A stretch of DNA of 64,000 nucleotides from Ruegeria_C sp040830705 (GCA_040830705.1 JBFOME010000026.1:1-64000), one strand, 5' to 3'; counted from the first letter of the stretch, positions 9,057 to 17,906 are shown. Notes: generated by a model from the letters alone, not told the origin. Made by a program: numbers and translations.

Positions 9057-10805
9057 GTGACAATTTATCGCTTCTACCAACAAATCGACATGCGCAACCT
9101 GCTTGCCTGGACCGGCACGATGGTCGAGACATCGGCATCCGAGATCAGAGTTGAAGGTGTCAACGCGGACAACCAGACTATCAGAGCGGTTTACAAGGGC
9201 GATTTCACCTACGGACCTGGCGGCACGGTTTTCGGGCCGATAACGGGCTACAGTGAATGGCTAAGTGACGGGTTTGGTGAGCGGGAGAGAATCAAGGTCA
9301 CAGGAGAATTGGGGGCGGCCGAGGATCTGCTTGGCACCATTCCCAACGGCAACTGGCCGGAAGTCATGACGCTTGACCTGCCTGAAAAAGACGTTGTTTC
9401 ATCGGGACCTGACGACTACCTGCTCGGCGGGTCCGGCGATGATACGCTGGGCGCCGGAGACGGGGTGAACAGCCTCGAAGGCGGGCTTGGCAACAACAAG
9501 CTCGTTGGCGGGCGTGAAGAAGACACAGCCATCTACCATGGCTTGGAATCCAGCGACCTGACGGTCCAAAAAACTGATGGCCGGGTCTTTATTACGCGGC
9601 CCACGGGAACGGACATGCTGGTTTCCGTCGAGTTTTTGTCGCTGGATGACGGCGTCTTTGCGGTCGAGGACCTCTATGTGCAATTGATGATTGACGGCAC
9701 CGCCGGAGATGACACGCTTGTCGGCGGCGCGGGCGGGGATACTGTTAATGGCCTAGCCGGTAATGATAGTCTGAAAGGCGACAAGGGCGATGACCTGATG
9801 TTGGCTGGATCCGGCGAGGATACGGTGCGCGGTCAAGAGGGCAATGACACGATCATCGGCTCGGATGAGGACGAGCTCCTTGGCGGTGGTAGCGGAGATG
9901 ACAGTATCGAGGCTGGCGGTGGCGACGACATGCTGTTCGGGTCGCTGGGTGATGACTGGCTGGATGGCGGGGCAGGCAATGACCTCATCAAAACCATGGG
10001 AAACGGCGGTATTAATGCGGATTTCGGGTTAAATGACACCGTCCGTGCGGGCGAGGGCGACGACACCGTGTATGGCGGCGGAGATGTCGAAGGCGGCGAT
10101 GGCAATGACCTCATCATTGATGCGCGTGGCAGGATTGTCGGCGGTGAGGGGAATGACACCGTGACTGCCTTGGGAAGCGCTAACGATACGATCACCGGTG
10201 GCGCGGATGATGATTTCCTGACCGGGCGCGGCGGTGCTGATGAGATCGACGGCGGCACGGGAAATGACTCCCTTATTGGCGATGCGGATCTCGGTGAAAA
10301 TGAGATACCCAACAGCGCCAACTCCAATGACACGATCACGGCCGGATCGGGCGACGACACCGTGCGGGCCGGGCAGGGCGATGACGTTGTGATTGGCGTA
10401 GAGGGCAATAACCAGATTTTCGGCGGCTCCGGTGAGGATACGCTTTATGGCGGCCAGCAGAGCGATACCATTTCGGGTGACGACGGAGACGATTTCATCT
10501 TTGGCCTTGATGGCAGTGACCGGATTGACGGGGGTAGCGGCCAGGATACGCTTTATGGCGACGGGGGCGCCGATACCTTTGTGCTGAGCAAGGGTGTTAA
10601 CGAAATCGCCGATTTCGATGCGCTGAGCGCCGCCGAGAAGATTGATCTGTCCAATGCGATCAACATCGACTCCTACGCCGATCTGGTCGCAAATCATCTG
10701 ATCCAATCAGGTCTGGATGCACGCATTGACGACTATCAGGGCGGATCGATGCTCCTTAGGAACGTCTCGCTGAGCGATCTGGACGCCAGCGATTTCATAT
10801 TCTGA
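9057..10805 (+). CDS. RTX calcium-binding repeat protein, probably type I secreted
   Basis: A 582-residue acidic protein. From about residue 120 to 525 it consists of more than twenty glycine/aspartate nonapeptide repeats of the GGxGxDxUx type (for example GGAGNDLIK, GSGDDTVRAG), which bind calcium in beta-roll folds. No Sec signal is present. The last ~80 residues follow the repeats with DTFVLSKGVNEIADFDALSA, the usual form of C-terminal type I secretion signals. The residues before 110 resemble no enzyme I know. Start is GTG 9057, with GAAAGG 9-14 nt upstream. No ABC exporter or membrane-fusion gene lies nearby. It stands divergent from pth and ends against rplY. Confidence 0.85.
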   Translation: MTIYRFYQQIDMRNLLAWTGTMVETSASEIRVEGVNADNQTIRAVYKGDFTYGPGGTVFGPITGYSEWLSDGFGERERIKVTGELGAAEDLLGTIPNGNWPEVMTLDLPEKDVVSSGPDDYLLGGSGDDTLGAGDGVNSLEGGLGNNKLVGGREEDTAIYHGLESSDLTVQKTDGRVFITRPTGTDMLVSVEFLSLDDGVFAVEDLYVQLMIDGTAGDDTLVGGAGGDTVNGLAGNDSLKGDKGDDLMLAGSGEDTVRGQEGNDTIIGSDEDELLGGGSGDDSIEAGGGDDMLFGSLGDDWLDGGAGNDLIKTMGNGGINADFGLNDTVRAGEGDDTVYGGGDVEGGDGNDLIIDARGRIVGGEGNDTVTALGSANDTITGGADDDFLTGRGGADEIDGGTGNDSLIGDADLGENEIPNSANSNDTITAGSGDDTVRAGQGDDVVIGVEGNNQIFGGSGEDTLYGGQQSDTISGDDGDDFIFGLDGSDRIDGGSGQDTLYGDGGADTFVLSKGVNEIADFDALSAAEKIDLSNAINIDSYADLVANHLIQSGLDARIDDYQGGSMLLRNVSLSDLDASDFIF

Positions 10806-10820
10806 TCAGAGTGCGCGCCG

Positions 10821-10857
10821 AAAATCAAAATAGCCGCCGATGAAACTCATCGGCGGC
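10821..10857 (-). terminator. Rho-independent terminator of rplY
   Basis: A perfect 11-bp stem (10833-10843 with 10847-10857) with a 3-nt loop. On the minus strand it is followed by TATTTTGATTTT, so it is oriented for rplY. It may also stop RTX transcripts on the plus strand, where no T-tract follows. Confidence 0.8.
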
Positions 10858-10909
10858 CTGACGGGCTGAATATGGCAGCCTTGTTCTTGCTTTCGCACGT
10901 TGGCGAGGA

Positions 10910-11569
10910 TTACTCCTCGGCGGCTTCCGCTTCGACTTCTTCGGTTGCGCCTTCTTGGACCTCTTCGCCTTCACCTTCTTCGTCATCCGAGGACGACAGG
11001 CCCGACGGTGCGGCGATGTTGGCGATCACGAAGTCGCGGTCGATGGTCGGCTTGGTGCCATCGGGCAGTTTGACGCCCGAAATGGTGGCAACATCACCGA
11101 TTTCCATGCCCGACAGATCGACGATGATCTTCTCGGGGATGTCACCCGCAGTACAAATCAGTTCAACCTCGGGGCGCACGATGGTCACAACGCCGCCCTT
11201 GCGTAGGCCGGGTGCGTCGTCTTCGCCGACGAATTCAACCGGGATGAACAGGTTGATCTTGGTGGTGCGGCGCAGGCGCATCAGGTCCAGATGCGTCGGC
11301 AGGTCCTTGACCACATCGCGCTGCACGTCGCGGCAGATGACGCGGACGTCGTCGTGGCCTTCGACCTTCAGGTTGAACAGGGTCGACTTGAACCGGCCTG
11401 CTTTCAGGCGCTTGAACAATTCGTTGAACGGAATCTGGATCGGCAGCGGGTCAACGTCGCCACCAAACACAATGCCCGGAACCAAACCGGCGCGGCGCGC
11501 CTGACGAGCGGCGCCCTTGCCTGTCCCCGTCCGTTCCAGAGCTACGAGATCAGGAATCTCACCAGCCAT
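10910..11569 (-). CDS. rplY: 50S ribosomal protein L25 (Ctc/TL5 long form)
   Basis: Binds 5S rRNA in the central protuberance. The 219 residues show the L25 domain (about 5-95, with GKGAARQARRAGLVPGIVFGG) and the TL5 C-terminal beta domain (about 100-188), then an acidic Glu-rich tail from about 193. The long form is typical of alphaproteobacteria. It ends at its own terminator (10821-10857) instead of running into pth. Confidence 0.96.
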   Translation of the reverse strand: MAGEIPDLVALERTGTGKGAARQARRAGLVPGIVFGGDVDPLPIQIPFNELFKRLKAGRFKSTLFNLKVEGHDDVRVICRDVQRDVVKDLPTHLDLMRLRRTTKINLFIPVEFVGEDDAPGLRKGGVVTIVRPEVELICTAGDIPEKIIVDLSGMEIGDVATISGVKLPDGTKPTIDRDFVIANIAAPSGLSSSDDEEGEGEEVQEGATEEVEAEAAEE

Positions 11570-11683
11570 GATAAATCTCCAAAGTTAGGGCAGGGTGCCT
11601 CCAAGGCTGTCACCCCGCGTGAAGTCGCGCGTATAGACCAGACCGGGAGGATTGAAAAGACCAATTTAGCAGGGTCGTGCGGG

Positions 11684-12295
11684 TCAGGTTTTTAGGTGGC
11701 CGTCTGCATCGCAAAGGCGCTCGTAGATCGCGAATTCGGCGGCCCGTATTTTGTGCAATTTGCGAAGCGTGGACGGGTCCAGTTCCAACTCCATGCGGGG
11801 GGAGACATTGCGTACCTTAAAATTGGGTCTTTCGCCGAAGCGCTCTCCCAGAAAGTCATGAAACACCTTCAAGTGCTCATATGAAAACAGATGATCTGTC
11901 AGCAGATCGCCCTGCTTGTTGGTCAGCATACGGAATTGGCTCCCTACCGAGGCATGCTCGGGCGGGGGCTCTTTCAGCAAGTCTCTTACGAACGTGTCAA
12001 AGCTTATGTCACCGGTATAGCGATCAGAGCCCTTCAATTCGTCGCGTGTCCGGTATCGGTACCAGCTGCCGATCTGGTCTAGGGGATCGCGCATGACAGC
12101 GACGCATTCAGGATAGAGCCGGAACGTGTCGGCGAGAAACGGTTTGATCTTGCTCTCGTATCGTTGGGCCGGCATGTGTTTGCGCCGTCCCAAAAACGCG
12201 ATATCCGCACGGCGTCTGAATGCCGACTCGAAGGCCGTCGTTCCCGTCTTTGGAACCGCAAGGAAGGCCAGGCAGGGATCAGAAAAGATCAACAT
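11684..12295 (-). CDS. Sulfotransferase-family protein
   Basis: A 203-residue protein with the PAPS 5'-phosphosulfate-binding loop near the N-terminus, FLAVPKTGTTAFESAF (about 11-26), and a 3'-phosphate-type segment VAVMRDPLDQIGSWYRYR (about 65-82). Both are sulfotransferase landmarks. The acceptor is unknown; members of this group in Rhodobacterales are often annotated only by domain. It lies 20 nt downstream of lldD on the same strand, so it may be co-transcribed with it. Confidence 0.75.
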   Translation of the reverse strand: MLIFSDPCLAFLAVPKTGTTAFESAFRRRADIAFLGRRKHMPAQRYESKIKPFLADTFRLYPECVAVMRDPLDQIGSWYRYRTRDELKGSDRYTGDISFDTFVRDLLKEPPPEHASVGSQFRMLTNKQGDLLTDHLFSYEHLKVFHDFLGERFGERPNFKVRNVSPRMELELDPSTLRKLHKIRAAEFAIYERLCDADGHLKT

Positions 12296-12315
12296 GGCGT
12301 CACTGTAGGGTCAAT

Positions 12316-13485
12316 TCAGACCTTCTGCCAGCGGCCTTCGAAGTCTTCGGGAATCAGCAGGTTATGCCGTCCCAGATCGGTCACGTTGCGCTCGCCGCAA
12401 AGCGCCATCGTGGTGTCGAGCTCTTTGTAGATAACGTCCAGCGCCGTGGTGACGCCCTGCTGGCCCATCGCGCCCAGCCCGTAGACAAAGGCACGTCCAA
12501 CAAAGGTGCCCTTGGCCCCCAGTGCCACTGCCTTGAGCACGTCCTGGCCCGAGCGGATGCCGCTATCCAGGTGCACCTCGATATCACCGCCCACCGCATC
12601 CATGATCTGCGGCAGCATGCGGATCGAACTGAGCGCGCCATCTAGTTGTCGGCCGCCGTGGTTCGACACCACGATGGCGTCAGCCCCAAGCTTCACGGCC
12701 ATTTTTGCATCTTCCGGGTCAAGGATGCCCTTGAGGATCACCTTGCCATCCCACTGCTCCATGAGCTTGGTAATCTTGTTCCAGTCGAGCGTCAGGTCGA
12801 ATTGCTCGGCCGTCCAGGCCCCCAGCGACGAAGCGTCAGAGATGCCCTCGACATGACCCACGATATTGCCGAACTCGCGCCGATGTGCGCCCAGCATCCC
12901 GATGCCCCAGCGCCATTTGGTCATCAGGTCGGCGAGCACTTTCAGCGACAGTTTCGGCGGCGCGCTCAGACCGTTTTTCAGGTCCTTGTGGCGCTGACCC
13001 AGAATTTGCAGGTCCAGCGTGATCACCAGCGCCGAACAGCCCGCATCCTTGGCGCGCTGGATCAGACGGCGCACATAATCTTCGTCGCGCATTGTATAGA
13101 GCTGAAACCAGAAGGGTGCCGTGGTTGCCTCAGCCACATCTTCTATCGAGTTGATCGACATGGTCGAGAGCGTAAAGGGCACGCCGAACGCCTCTGCCGC
13201 GCGGGCCGCTTTGATTTCACCGTCGGCATGCTGCATGCCCGTCAGCCCTACAGGGGCCAGAGCCACGGGCATCGCAACGTCCTGTCCGATCATCTGGCTG
13301 GCGGTCGAGCGGCCCGACATATCAACCGCAACGCGCTGGCGCAGGCGCAGCTTCTCGAAATCGGATGTGTTCTCGTGAAAGGTCTGTTCGGTCCAGCTTC
13401 CGCTTTCGGCATAGTCATAGAACATGCGAGGTACTCGGCGCTCGTAGATACGCTTGAGGTCATCGATTGTTGTAATCACAGGCAT
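12316..13485 (-). CDS. lldD: FMN-dependent L-lactate dehydrogenase / alpha-hydroxy-acid oxidase
   Basis: Oxidises L-lactate (or a similar 2-hydroxy acid) to the 2-oxo acid, usually feeding electrons to quinone. The catalytic base is His276 with Arg279 in SNHGGRQLDG; Lys252 in VILKGILDPEDA binds FMN; the N-terminus YDYAESGSWTEQT is typical. The length of 389 residues is normal. The substrate could be another 2-hydroxy acid. A 20-nt spaced inverted repeat just upstream suggests regulation by a dedicated repressor. A second family member is cut by the right window edge. Confidence 0.88.
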   Translation of the reverse strand: MPVITTIDDLKRIYERRVPRMFYDYAESGSWTEQTFHENTSDFEKLRLRQRVAVDMSGRSTASQMIGQDVAMPVALAPVGLTGMQHADGEIKAARAAEAFGVPFTLSTMSINSIEDVAEATTAPFWFQLYTMRDEDYVRRLIQRAKDAGCSALVITLDLQILGQRHKDLKNGLSAPPKLSLKVLADLMTKWRWGIGMLGAHRREFGNIVGHVEGISDASSLGAWTAEQFDLTLDWNKITKLMEQWDGKVILKGILDPEDAKMAVKLGADAIVVSNHGGRQLDGALSSIRMLPQIMDAVGGDIEVHLDSGIRSGQDVLKAVALGAKGTFVGRAFVYGLGAMGQQGVTTALDVIYKELDTTMALCGERNVTDLGRHNLLIPEDFEGRWQKV

Positions 13486-13504
13486 TTTCGAGCGGCTCCC
13501 GCAT

Positions 13505-13544
13505 TTGGTAAATTTTCTTTACCAATTTTGATATCACTTGGCAA
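13505..13544 (-). promoter_or_regulatory. lldD promoter with overlapping inverted repeat
   Basis: On the minus strand TTGCCA (13539-13544), 17 nt, TAAAGA (13516-13521). The -10 lies inside a perfect inverted repeat TTGGTAAA-N5-TTTACCAA (13505-13525), which ends 20 nt before the lldD start codon. The GGT...ACC half sites recall GntR/FadR-type (LldR, PdhR) operators, but the spacing is wider. Predicted only. Confidence 0.5.
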
Positions 13545-13565
13545 CAGAAGAAAGCAGGTCGACTC

Positions 13566-13607
13566 TTGATTGGTACGATATTGAACTATAAATGTACGAT
13601 ATCGTAC
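13566..13607 (+). promoter_or_regulatory. Promoter and paired operator of the nitroreductase-marR operon
   Basis: A perfect 14-bp palindrome GTACGATATCGTAC (13594-13607) lies next to a degenerate copy GTACGATATTGAAC (13573-13586), 21 bp apart start to start, two helical turns. Possible promoter elements are TTGATT (13566-13571) and TATAAA (13587-13592). One box would lie between them and the other just downstream, a repression geometry. The MarR protein encoded in the operon is the obvious ligand. Confidence 0.65.
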
Positions 13608-13621
13608 TAATGGAGGATTCG

Positions 13622-14773
13622 ATGACCTTGAGCCGTAGAAAAACGCTCGCTCTGCTAGGTGGAGGTACCATTCTCGCTGCAGGCGGTGCCACCGCGGGCT
13701 TCGTTACAACCCGCACCCCACAAGAAGCACTGCGACCCTGGTCCCTGGCTGGTCAGTATTCCGACCCGCGCAAACATGCACTGAGCTATGCAATCCTAGC
13801 GCCGAACCCTCATAATCGGCAGCCTTGGCTGGTCGATCTGGGGACCGATAGCGAGGTAACACTTTATGTCGATACTGACCGTCTGTTGCCGCATACCGAC
13901 CCGTTCAGCCGACAGATCATTGTCGGGTTGGGTTGCTTTCTTGAACTCCTGACGATTGCGGCGGCGCAGGACGGGTTCGCAGTCGAGTATGATCTGTTCC
14001 CCGATGGTGAACCCGGACCCGCATTGGATGACCGGCGCATCGCGGTCACACGGTTCGTACCCGAAGGCGCGGACGCAGAGCCGGAAATGTTCAAGCAAAT
14101 CCTCAACCGGCGATCGCTGAAAGAGCCATATGATATGGCAAGACCGGTCGCGACAGATACCCTGTCCACCCTCGAACGGGCAGTGGGCAAGGGCAGCACT
14201 GTGGCCACCACAAACGCGCCGGACAAGGTGCAGGCCCTGCGCGATCTCACCGCGGATGCCCTTCAGATCGAGTTCGAAACCCCGCATACCTACAAGGAAA
14301 GCGTCGATTTGTTCCGGATCGGCAAGCGCGAGGTCAATGCCAATCCCGATGGGCTTGATTTCTCGGGGCCGATGTGGGAGGCGCTGCGCCTGACCGGCTT
14401 GTTCTCACGCCAGGCGGCGCTGGACCGAGGCGGTTATTCCTATCAATCCGGCCTCGATATGGTGCGGGACACAGCGCAGGCCAGCATGGCCTATGTGTGG
14501 CTGGTGAGCGAGCGTAACACCCGCGCAGACCAGATCGCGGCGGGGCGTGATTGGGTGCGTCTGAACCTTGCCGCGACCGCGCAGGGCCTGGGCGTGCAAC
14601 CGATGAGCCAAGCCTTGCAGGAATTTCCCGAGATGGCCAAGCTCTACCGCCAAGCTCATGAACTGCTGGCCCCGCAGGGCGGAACCGTGCAAATGTTGGG
14701 CCGATTGGGATATGGCCCGCAGGTTCCCGAAAGCCCGCGCTGGCCGCTGGACGCGAAAGTAACAACCGTTTGA
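13622..14773 (+). CDS. Tat-exported nitroreductase-family (Acg-like) protein
   Basis: The protein begins MTLSRRKTLALLGGGTILAAGG, a twin-arginine signal, so it should be folded with cofactor before export to the periplasm. The mature part of about 350 residues has the FMN nitroreductase/Acg pattern: AILAPNPHNRQPWLVDLG near the start, and WVRLNLAATAQGLGVQPMSQALQEF near the end. The start is ATG 13622 with GGAGG 5-9 nt upstream; the frame also contains an upstream ATG at 13592, but it lies inside the operator. The gene overlaps the following marR gene by 4 nt. Substrate unknown. Confidence 0.8.
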   Translation: MTLSRRKTLALLGGGTILAAGGATAGFVTTRTPQEALRPWSLAGQYSDPRKHALSYAILAPNPHNRQPWLVDLGTDSEVTLYVDTDRLLPHTDPFSRQIIVGLGCFLELLTIAAAQDGFAVEYDLFPDGEPGPALDDRRIAVTRFVPEGADAEPEMFKQILNRRSLKEPYDMARPVATDTLSTLERAVGKGSTVATTNAPDKVQALRDLTADALQIEFETPHTYKESVDLFRIGKREVNANPDGLDFSGPMWEALRLTGLFSRQAALDRGGYSYQSGLDMVRDTAQASMAYVWLVSERNTRADQIAAGRDWVRLNLAATAQGLGVQPMSQALQEFPEMAKLYRQAHELLAPQGGTVQMLGRLGYGPQVPESPRWPLDAKVTTV

Positions 14774-15225
14774 CACAACAGGGTGCGCCGCCGCTGGTCT
14801 TTCAGGTCTTTAACGAGATCGGTATCATCGAACAGCTCAGCCGAACGGTGCTGGAGGCGCATATGCCCAAAGGCCTGATCGCGCCGCATTTCGGGGTGCT
14901 CAACCACCTGACCCGCGTGGGCGACGGCAGCACGCCCATAGCAATGGCCCGCGCGTTTCAGGTGCCCAAGACCTCGATGACGCACACGGTTTCAGGGCTG
15001 GTGAAACACGGGCTGGTCGAGATGCGGGCCAACCCCGAGGACGGCCGCTCGAAACAGGTCTGGCTCACTGATGCCGGTCGCGCCTTGCGTGCCCGGATCA
15101 TCGCCGACATGACCCCGCAATTCGAACGGCTGGCGCGCGAGTTCGATATTTCGAAGCTAAGGGATATCCTGCCGATTCTGACCGAGCTGCGGGTCTATCT
15201 CGATGAGGACCGAGACCGGGTGTGA
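14770..15225 (+). CDS. MarR family transcriptional regulator
   Basis: A 151-residue winged-helix protein. The core STPIAMARAFQVPKTSMTHTVSGLVKHGLVEM is the recognition helix region and RANPEDGRSKQVWLTDAG the wing. Start is TTG 14770, overlapping the nitroreductase stop in a TTGA, so translation is probably coupled. A downstream ATG would remove the dimerisation helix. The likely target is the paired palindrome at 13573-13607 in front of its own operon, by analogy with autoregulated MarR operons. Confidence 0.88.
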   Translation: MTQQGAPPLVFQVFNEIGIIEQLSRTVLEAHMPKGLIAPHFGVLNHLTRVGDGSTPIAMARAFQVPKTSMTHTVSGLVKHGLVEMRANPEDGRSKQVWLTDAGRALRARIIADMTPQFERLAREFDISKLRDILPILTELRVYLDEDRDRV

Positions 15226-15229
15226 CCGC

Positions 15230-16021
15230 TCAGACCGAATGCGCGCCATCTGACAGCGTCTTGACGAAATCCAGCACCTCCGGCACCGGCTTGCCTGCGC
15301 CGATCTGGCTGACGATGGCCGAGCCCACGACGGCACCGTCAGCAACGGTGGCGATGGCGCGGGATTTTTCGGGCGTGTTGATGCCAAAGCCCACGATCAC
15401 GGGCAGTTCGGTTGCTGATTTGATGCGAGCCACTTCGGGGCCTACATCCGTCGCTTGCGCCTCGGCTGCGCCGGTGATGCCGGTGATCGAGACGTAATAG
15501 ACAAAGCCCGAGGTGTTTTGCAGCACGCGTGGCAGGCGCTTGTCATCGGTGGTAGGCGTGGCCAGCCGGATAAAGTTCAGCCCGGCTTTTTGCGCGGGGA
15601 TGCACAGCTCGTCGTCTTCCTCGGGCGGCAGGTCGACGACGATCAACCCGTCTATGCCAGCCTCTTTCGCGTCCTTGAGAAATTGCGCGACGCCGCGATT
15701 GTAGATCGGGTTGTAGTAGCCCATCAGCACGATGGGTGTCGTGTCGTCGGCTTCGCGGAACCGACGTGCAAGCTCCAGCGTGCGCTCCATTGTCATTCCC
15801 GCATCCAGCGCCCGCTGACCGGCCAGCTGGATCGTCGGCCCATCCGCCATCGGATCGGTGAAGGGCAGGCCAAGCTCGATTACATCCACGCCCGCGCCGG
15901 GCAGTCCCTTGACGACCTCAAGCGAGGTGTCGAAATCCGGGTCGCCCGCCATGATATAGGCGACAAAGGCCTTCTTCCCTTGTGATTTCAGGGCAGCAAA
16001 CTTGGCGTCTATACGGGTCAT
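15230..16021 (-). CDS. trpA: Tryptophan synthase alpha chain
   Basis: Cleaves indole-3-glycerol phosphate to indole, which is channelled to TrpB. The catalytic Glu49 (VIELGLPF) and Asp60 (MADGP) sit at the canonical positions. The length of 263 residues is normal, with GVYYVSITGITG-like loop 6 present as YYVSITGITGAAE. Encoded far from trpB and on the other strand, convergent with marR (4 nt between their stops). Confidence 0.96.
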   Translation of the reverse strand: MTRIDAKFAALKSQGKKAFVAYIMAGDPDFDTSLEVVKGLPGAGVDVIELGLPFTDPMADGPTIQLAGQRALDAGMTMERTLELARRFREADDTTPIVLMGYYNPIYNRGVAQFLKDAKEAGIDGLIVVDLPPEEDDELCIPAQKAGLNFIRLATPTTDDKRLPRVLQNTSGFVYYVSITGITGAAEAQATDVGPEVARIKSATELPVIVGFGINTPEKSRAIATVADGAVVGSAIVSQIGAGKPVPEVLDFVKTLSDGAHSV

Positions 16022-16100
16022 CGGGTTTCCTTGCAGTCAGGGTTCGACCCGATGTGCAGAAACTTGTCCCGAAAATCAATCCCGCCGCGTGCGCGAAGGC

Positions 16101-16589
16101 TCAGAAAGAGAAGTGATAGCGGATCAACGCCTCGTTCACGCCGGGGTTAAAGTCCTCGGTGCTGGCATTTGATTTGTGGGCGATAGCCAGCGAAAGCCTA
16201 TTGCCGTTATCAAAGGCATAGCCGACGCCGATCAGGCTGCGGATCTGAAAGTTGCCTCCCAGATCATTGCGACTTTCAGATTCGAAGTAGGCGCCCGGCA
16301 TCACGCTGCCTTCCAAAAACCAACTATTGTTGAGGGAATAGATACCGTACAGCCCGGCCCCGATATGGGTGTCGCCGCTGGTATCGACCGATAATGTCCC
16401 ACCCCATCCTGCGCTGAACCGTGTGGCCTCGTGGAAGGGAGAGTGGTGATAGTCGAGTGCAAAGATTGCCTGATCCTTGCCTTCATTGTTTGAATAGTCT
16501 GCGTAACCCGCGCCCAAAATCAGGCTTTGAGCCTGCGCAACCGTTGCCCCTGCGCTGAGCAGGAGCGCTGCAAAAATAAGTCTGATCAT
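16101..16589 (-). CDS. Acyloxyacyl hydrolase, PagL-like lipid A 3-O-deacylase
   Basis: A 162-residue outer-membrane beta-barrel candidate with a cleavable signal (MIRLIFAALLLSAGATVAQA). The PagL catalytic signature appears as His138 and Ser140 in AIAHKSNAS, with an acidic residue at Glu153. The strand pattern of alternating hydrophobic residues and a C-terminal Phe (YHFSF) suits outer-membrane insertion. PagL removes the 3-linked acyl chain of lipid A. ATG 16589 is preferred to the upstream ATG at 16622, because the signal peptide begins there. Confidence 0.75.
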   Translation of the reverse strand: MIRLIFAALLLSAGATVAQAQSLILGAGYADYSNNEGKDQAIFALDYHHSPFHEATRFSAGWGGTLSVDTSGDTHIGAGLYGIYSLNNSWFLEGSVMPGAYFESESRNDLGGNFQIRSLIGVGYAFDNGNRLSLAIAHKSNASTEDFNPGVNEALIRYHFSF

Positions 16590-16761
16590 TGTCCCCGTCG
16601 AGCTTTCCCGTTTTCCCAACAATTATTGGGTGCCCGAAGCCAAGTATAGTGACGAGGACGTGATCGGTGCGCTTGCGGCCTTGCAGTGTTGCAAATGCGC
16701 CCGCTTGCGCATTCATGCCAAGCTGCCTAGAAGCAGCCGCGACTGACTTCAGGAGGCTGTC

Positions 16762-17859
16762 ATGGGCTTTAAAATGGGAATCGTGGGTCTGCCCAATGTA
16801 GGCAAGTCGACCCTGTTCAACGCGCTGACCCGGACGGCGGCGGCGCAAGCGGCGAATTTCCCGTTCTGCACGATCGAACCCAATGTGGGCGAGGTGGGGG
16901 TGCCCGATGACCGTTTGGACAAGCTGGCGGCGATCGCCAGTTCCAAACAGATCATCCCGACCCGGATGACCTTTGTCGATATTGCCGGTCTGGTCAAAGG
17001 CGCCTCGAAGGGTGAGGGGCTTGGCAACCAGTTCCTGGCCAATATCCGCGAGGTTGATGCGATCGCCCATGTGTTGCGCTGTTTCGAGGATGGCGACGTC
17101 ACCCATGTCGAAGGCCGTGTCGATCCCGTGGCCGATGCCGACACGATCGAGACTGAACTGATGCTGGCCGATCTGGAAAGCATCGAAAAGCGTCGTGCCA
17201 ATCTGGTGCGCAAGCTCAAGGGCAATGACAAAGAGGCCCAGCAGCAGGACCGGCTGCTGGCTGCGGCTCAGGCAATGCTCGAAGATGGCAAGCCAGCACG
17301 GCTGGTTGAAGTGGACGCCGAAGATGCGCGCGCTTGGAAACTGCTGCAGCTTTTGACGACCAAGCCCGTGCTTTACGTCTGTAATGTGGGCGAGGCGGAG
17401 GCTGCCGAAGGCAATGAGCACTCCGCAAAGGTTGCTGCGATGGCGGCGGAGCAAGGCAATGCCCATGTCATCATCTCAGCCCAGATCGAAGAAGAGATCA
17501 GCCAGCTGGAAGATGATGAGGCGGCCATGTTCCTTGAGGAAATGGGCCTCAGCGAGGCTGGGCTCGACCGATTGATCAAGGCAGGCTATGCGCTTTTGCA
17601 TCTGGAAACCTATTTCACGGTTGGCCCGAAAGAGGCCCGCGCCTGGACCATCCGGACCGGTACCGCCGCGCCGCAGGCTGCTGGCGTCATCCATGGGGAT
17701 TTCGAAAAAGGCTTCATCCGGGCCGAAACCATCGCCTATGACGATTACATCACCTGCAACGGTGAGCAGGGGGCCAAGGAAGCAGGCAAGATGCGGGCCG
17801 AGGGCAAGGGCTATGTCGTCAAGGATGGCGACGTGCTGCACTTCCTGTTCAACACCTGA
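16762..17859 (+). CDS. ychF: Ribosome-binding ATPase YchF (Obg family)
   Basis: P-loop protein of 365 residues. G1 is GLPNVGKST, G3 is DIAGLVKGAS, and the G4 position reads NVGE instead of NKxD, which in YchF goes with ATP preference. The C-terminal TGS domain (about 280-365) ends VKDGDVLHFLFNT. AGGAGG precedes the ATG by 6 nt. Monocistronic here, convergent with the ester cyclase gene. Confidence 0.96.
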   Translation: MGFKMGIVGLPNVGKSTLFNALTRTAAAQAANFPFCTIEPNVGEVGVPDDRLDKLAAIASSKQIIPTRMTFVDIAGLVKGASKGEGLGNQFLANIREVDAIAHVLRCFEDGDVTHVEGRVDPVADADTIETELMLADLESIEKRRANLVRKLKGNDKEAQQQDRLLAAAQAMLEDGKPARLVEVDAEDARAWKLLQLLTTKPVLYVCNVGEAEAAEGNEHSAKVAAMAAEQGNAHVIISAQIEEEISQLEDDEAAMFLEEMGLSEAGLDRLIKAGYALLHLETYFTVGPKEARAWTIRTGTAAPQAAGVIHGDFEKGFIRAETIAYDDYITCNGEQGAKEAGKMRAEGKGYVVKDGDVLHFLFNT

Positions 17860-17906
17860 GCCCTTCTGGGGTCTTGCTAGGGCCAGTTACGCAACAGCCT
17901 CCGGTC

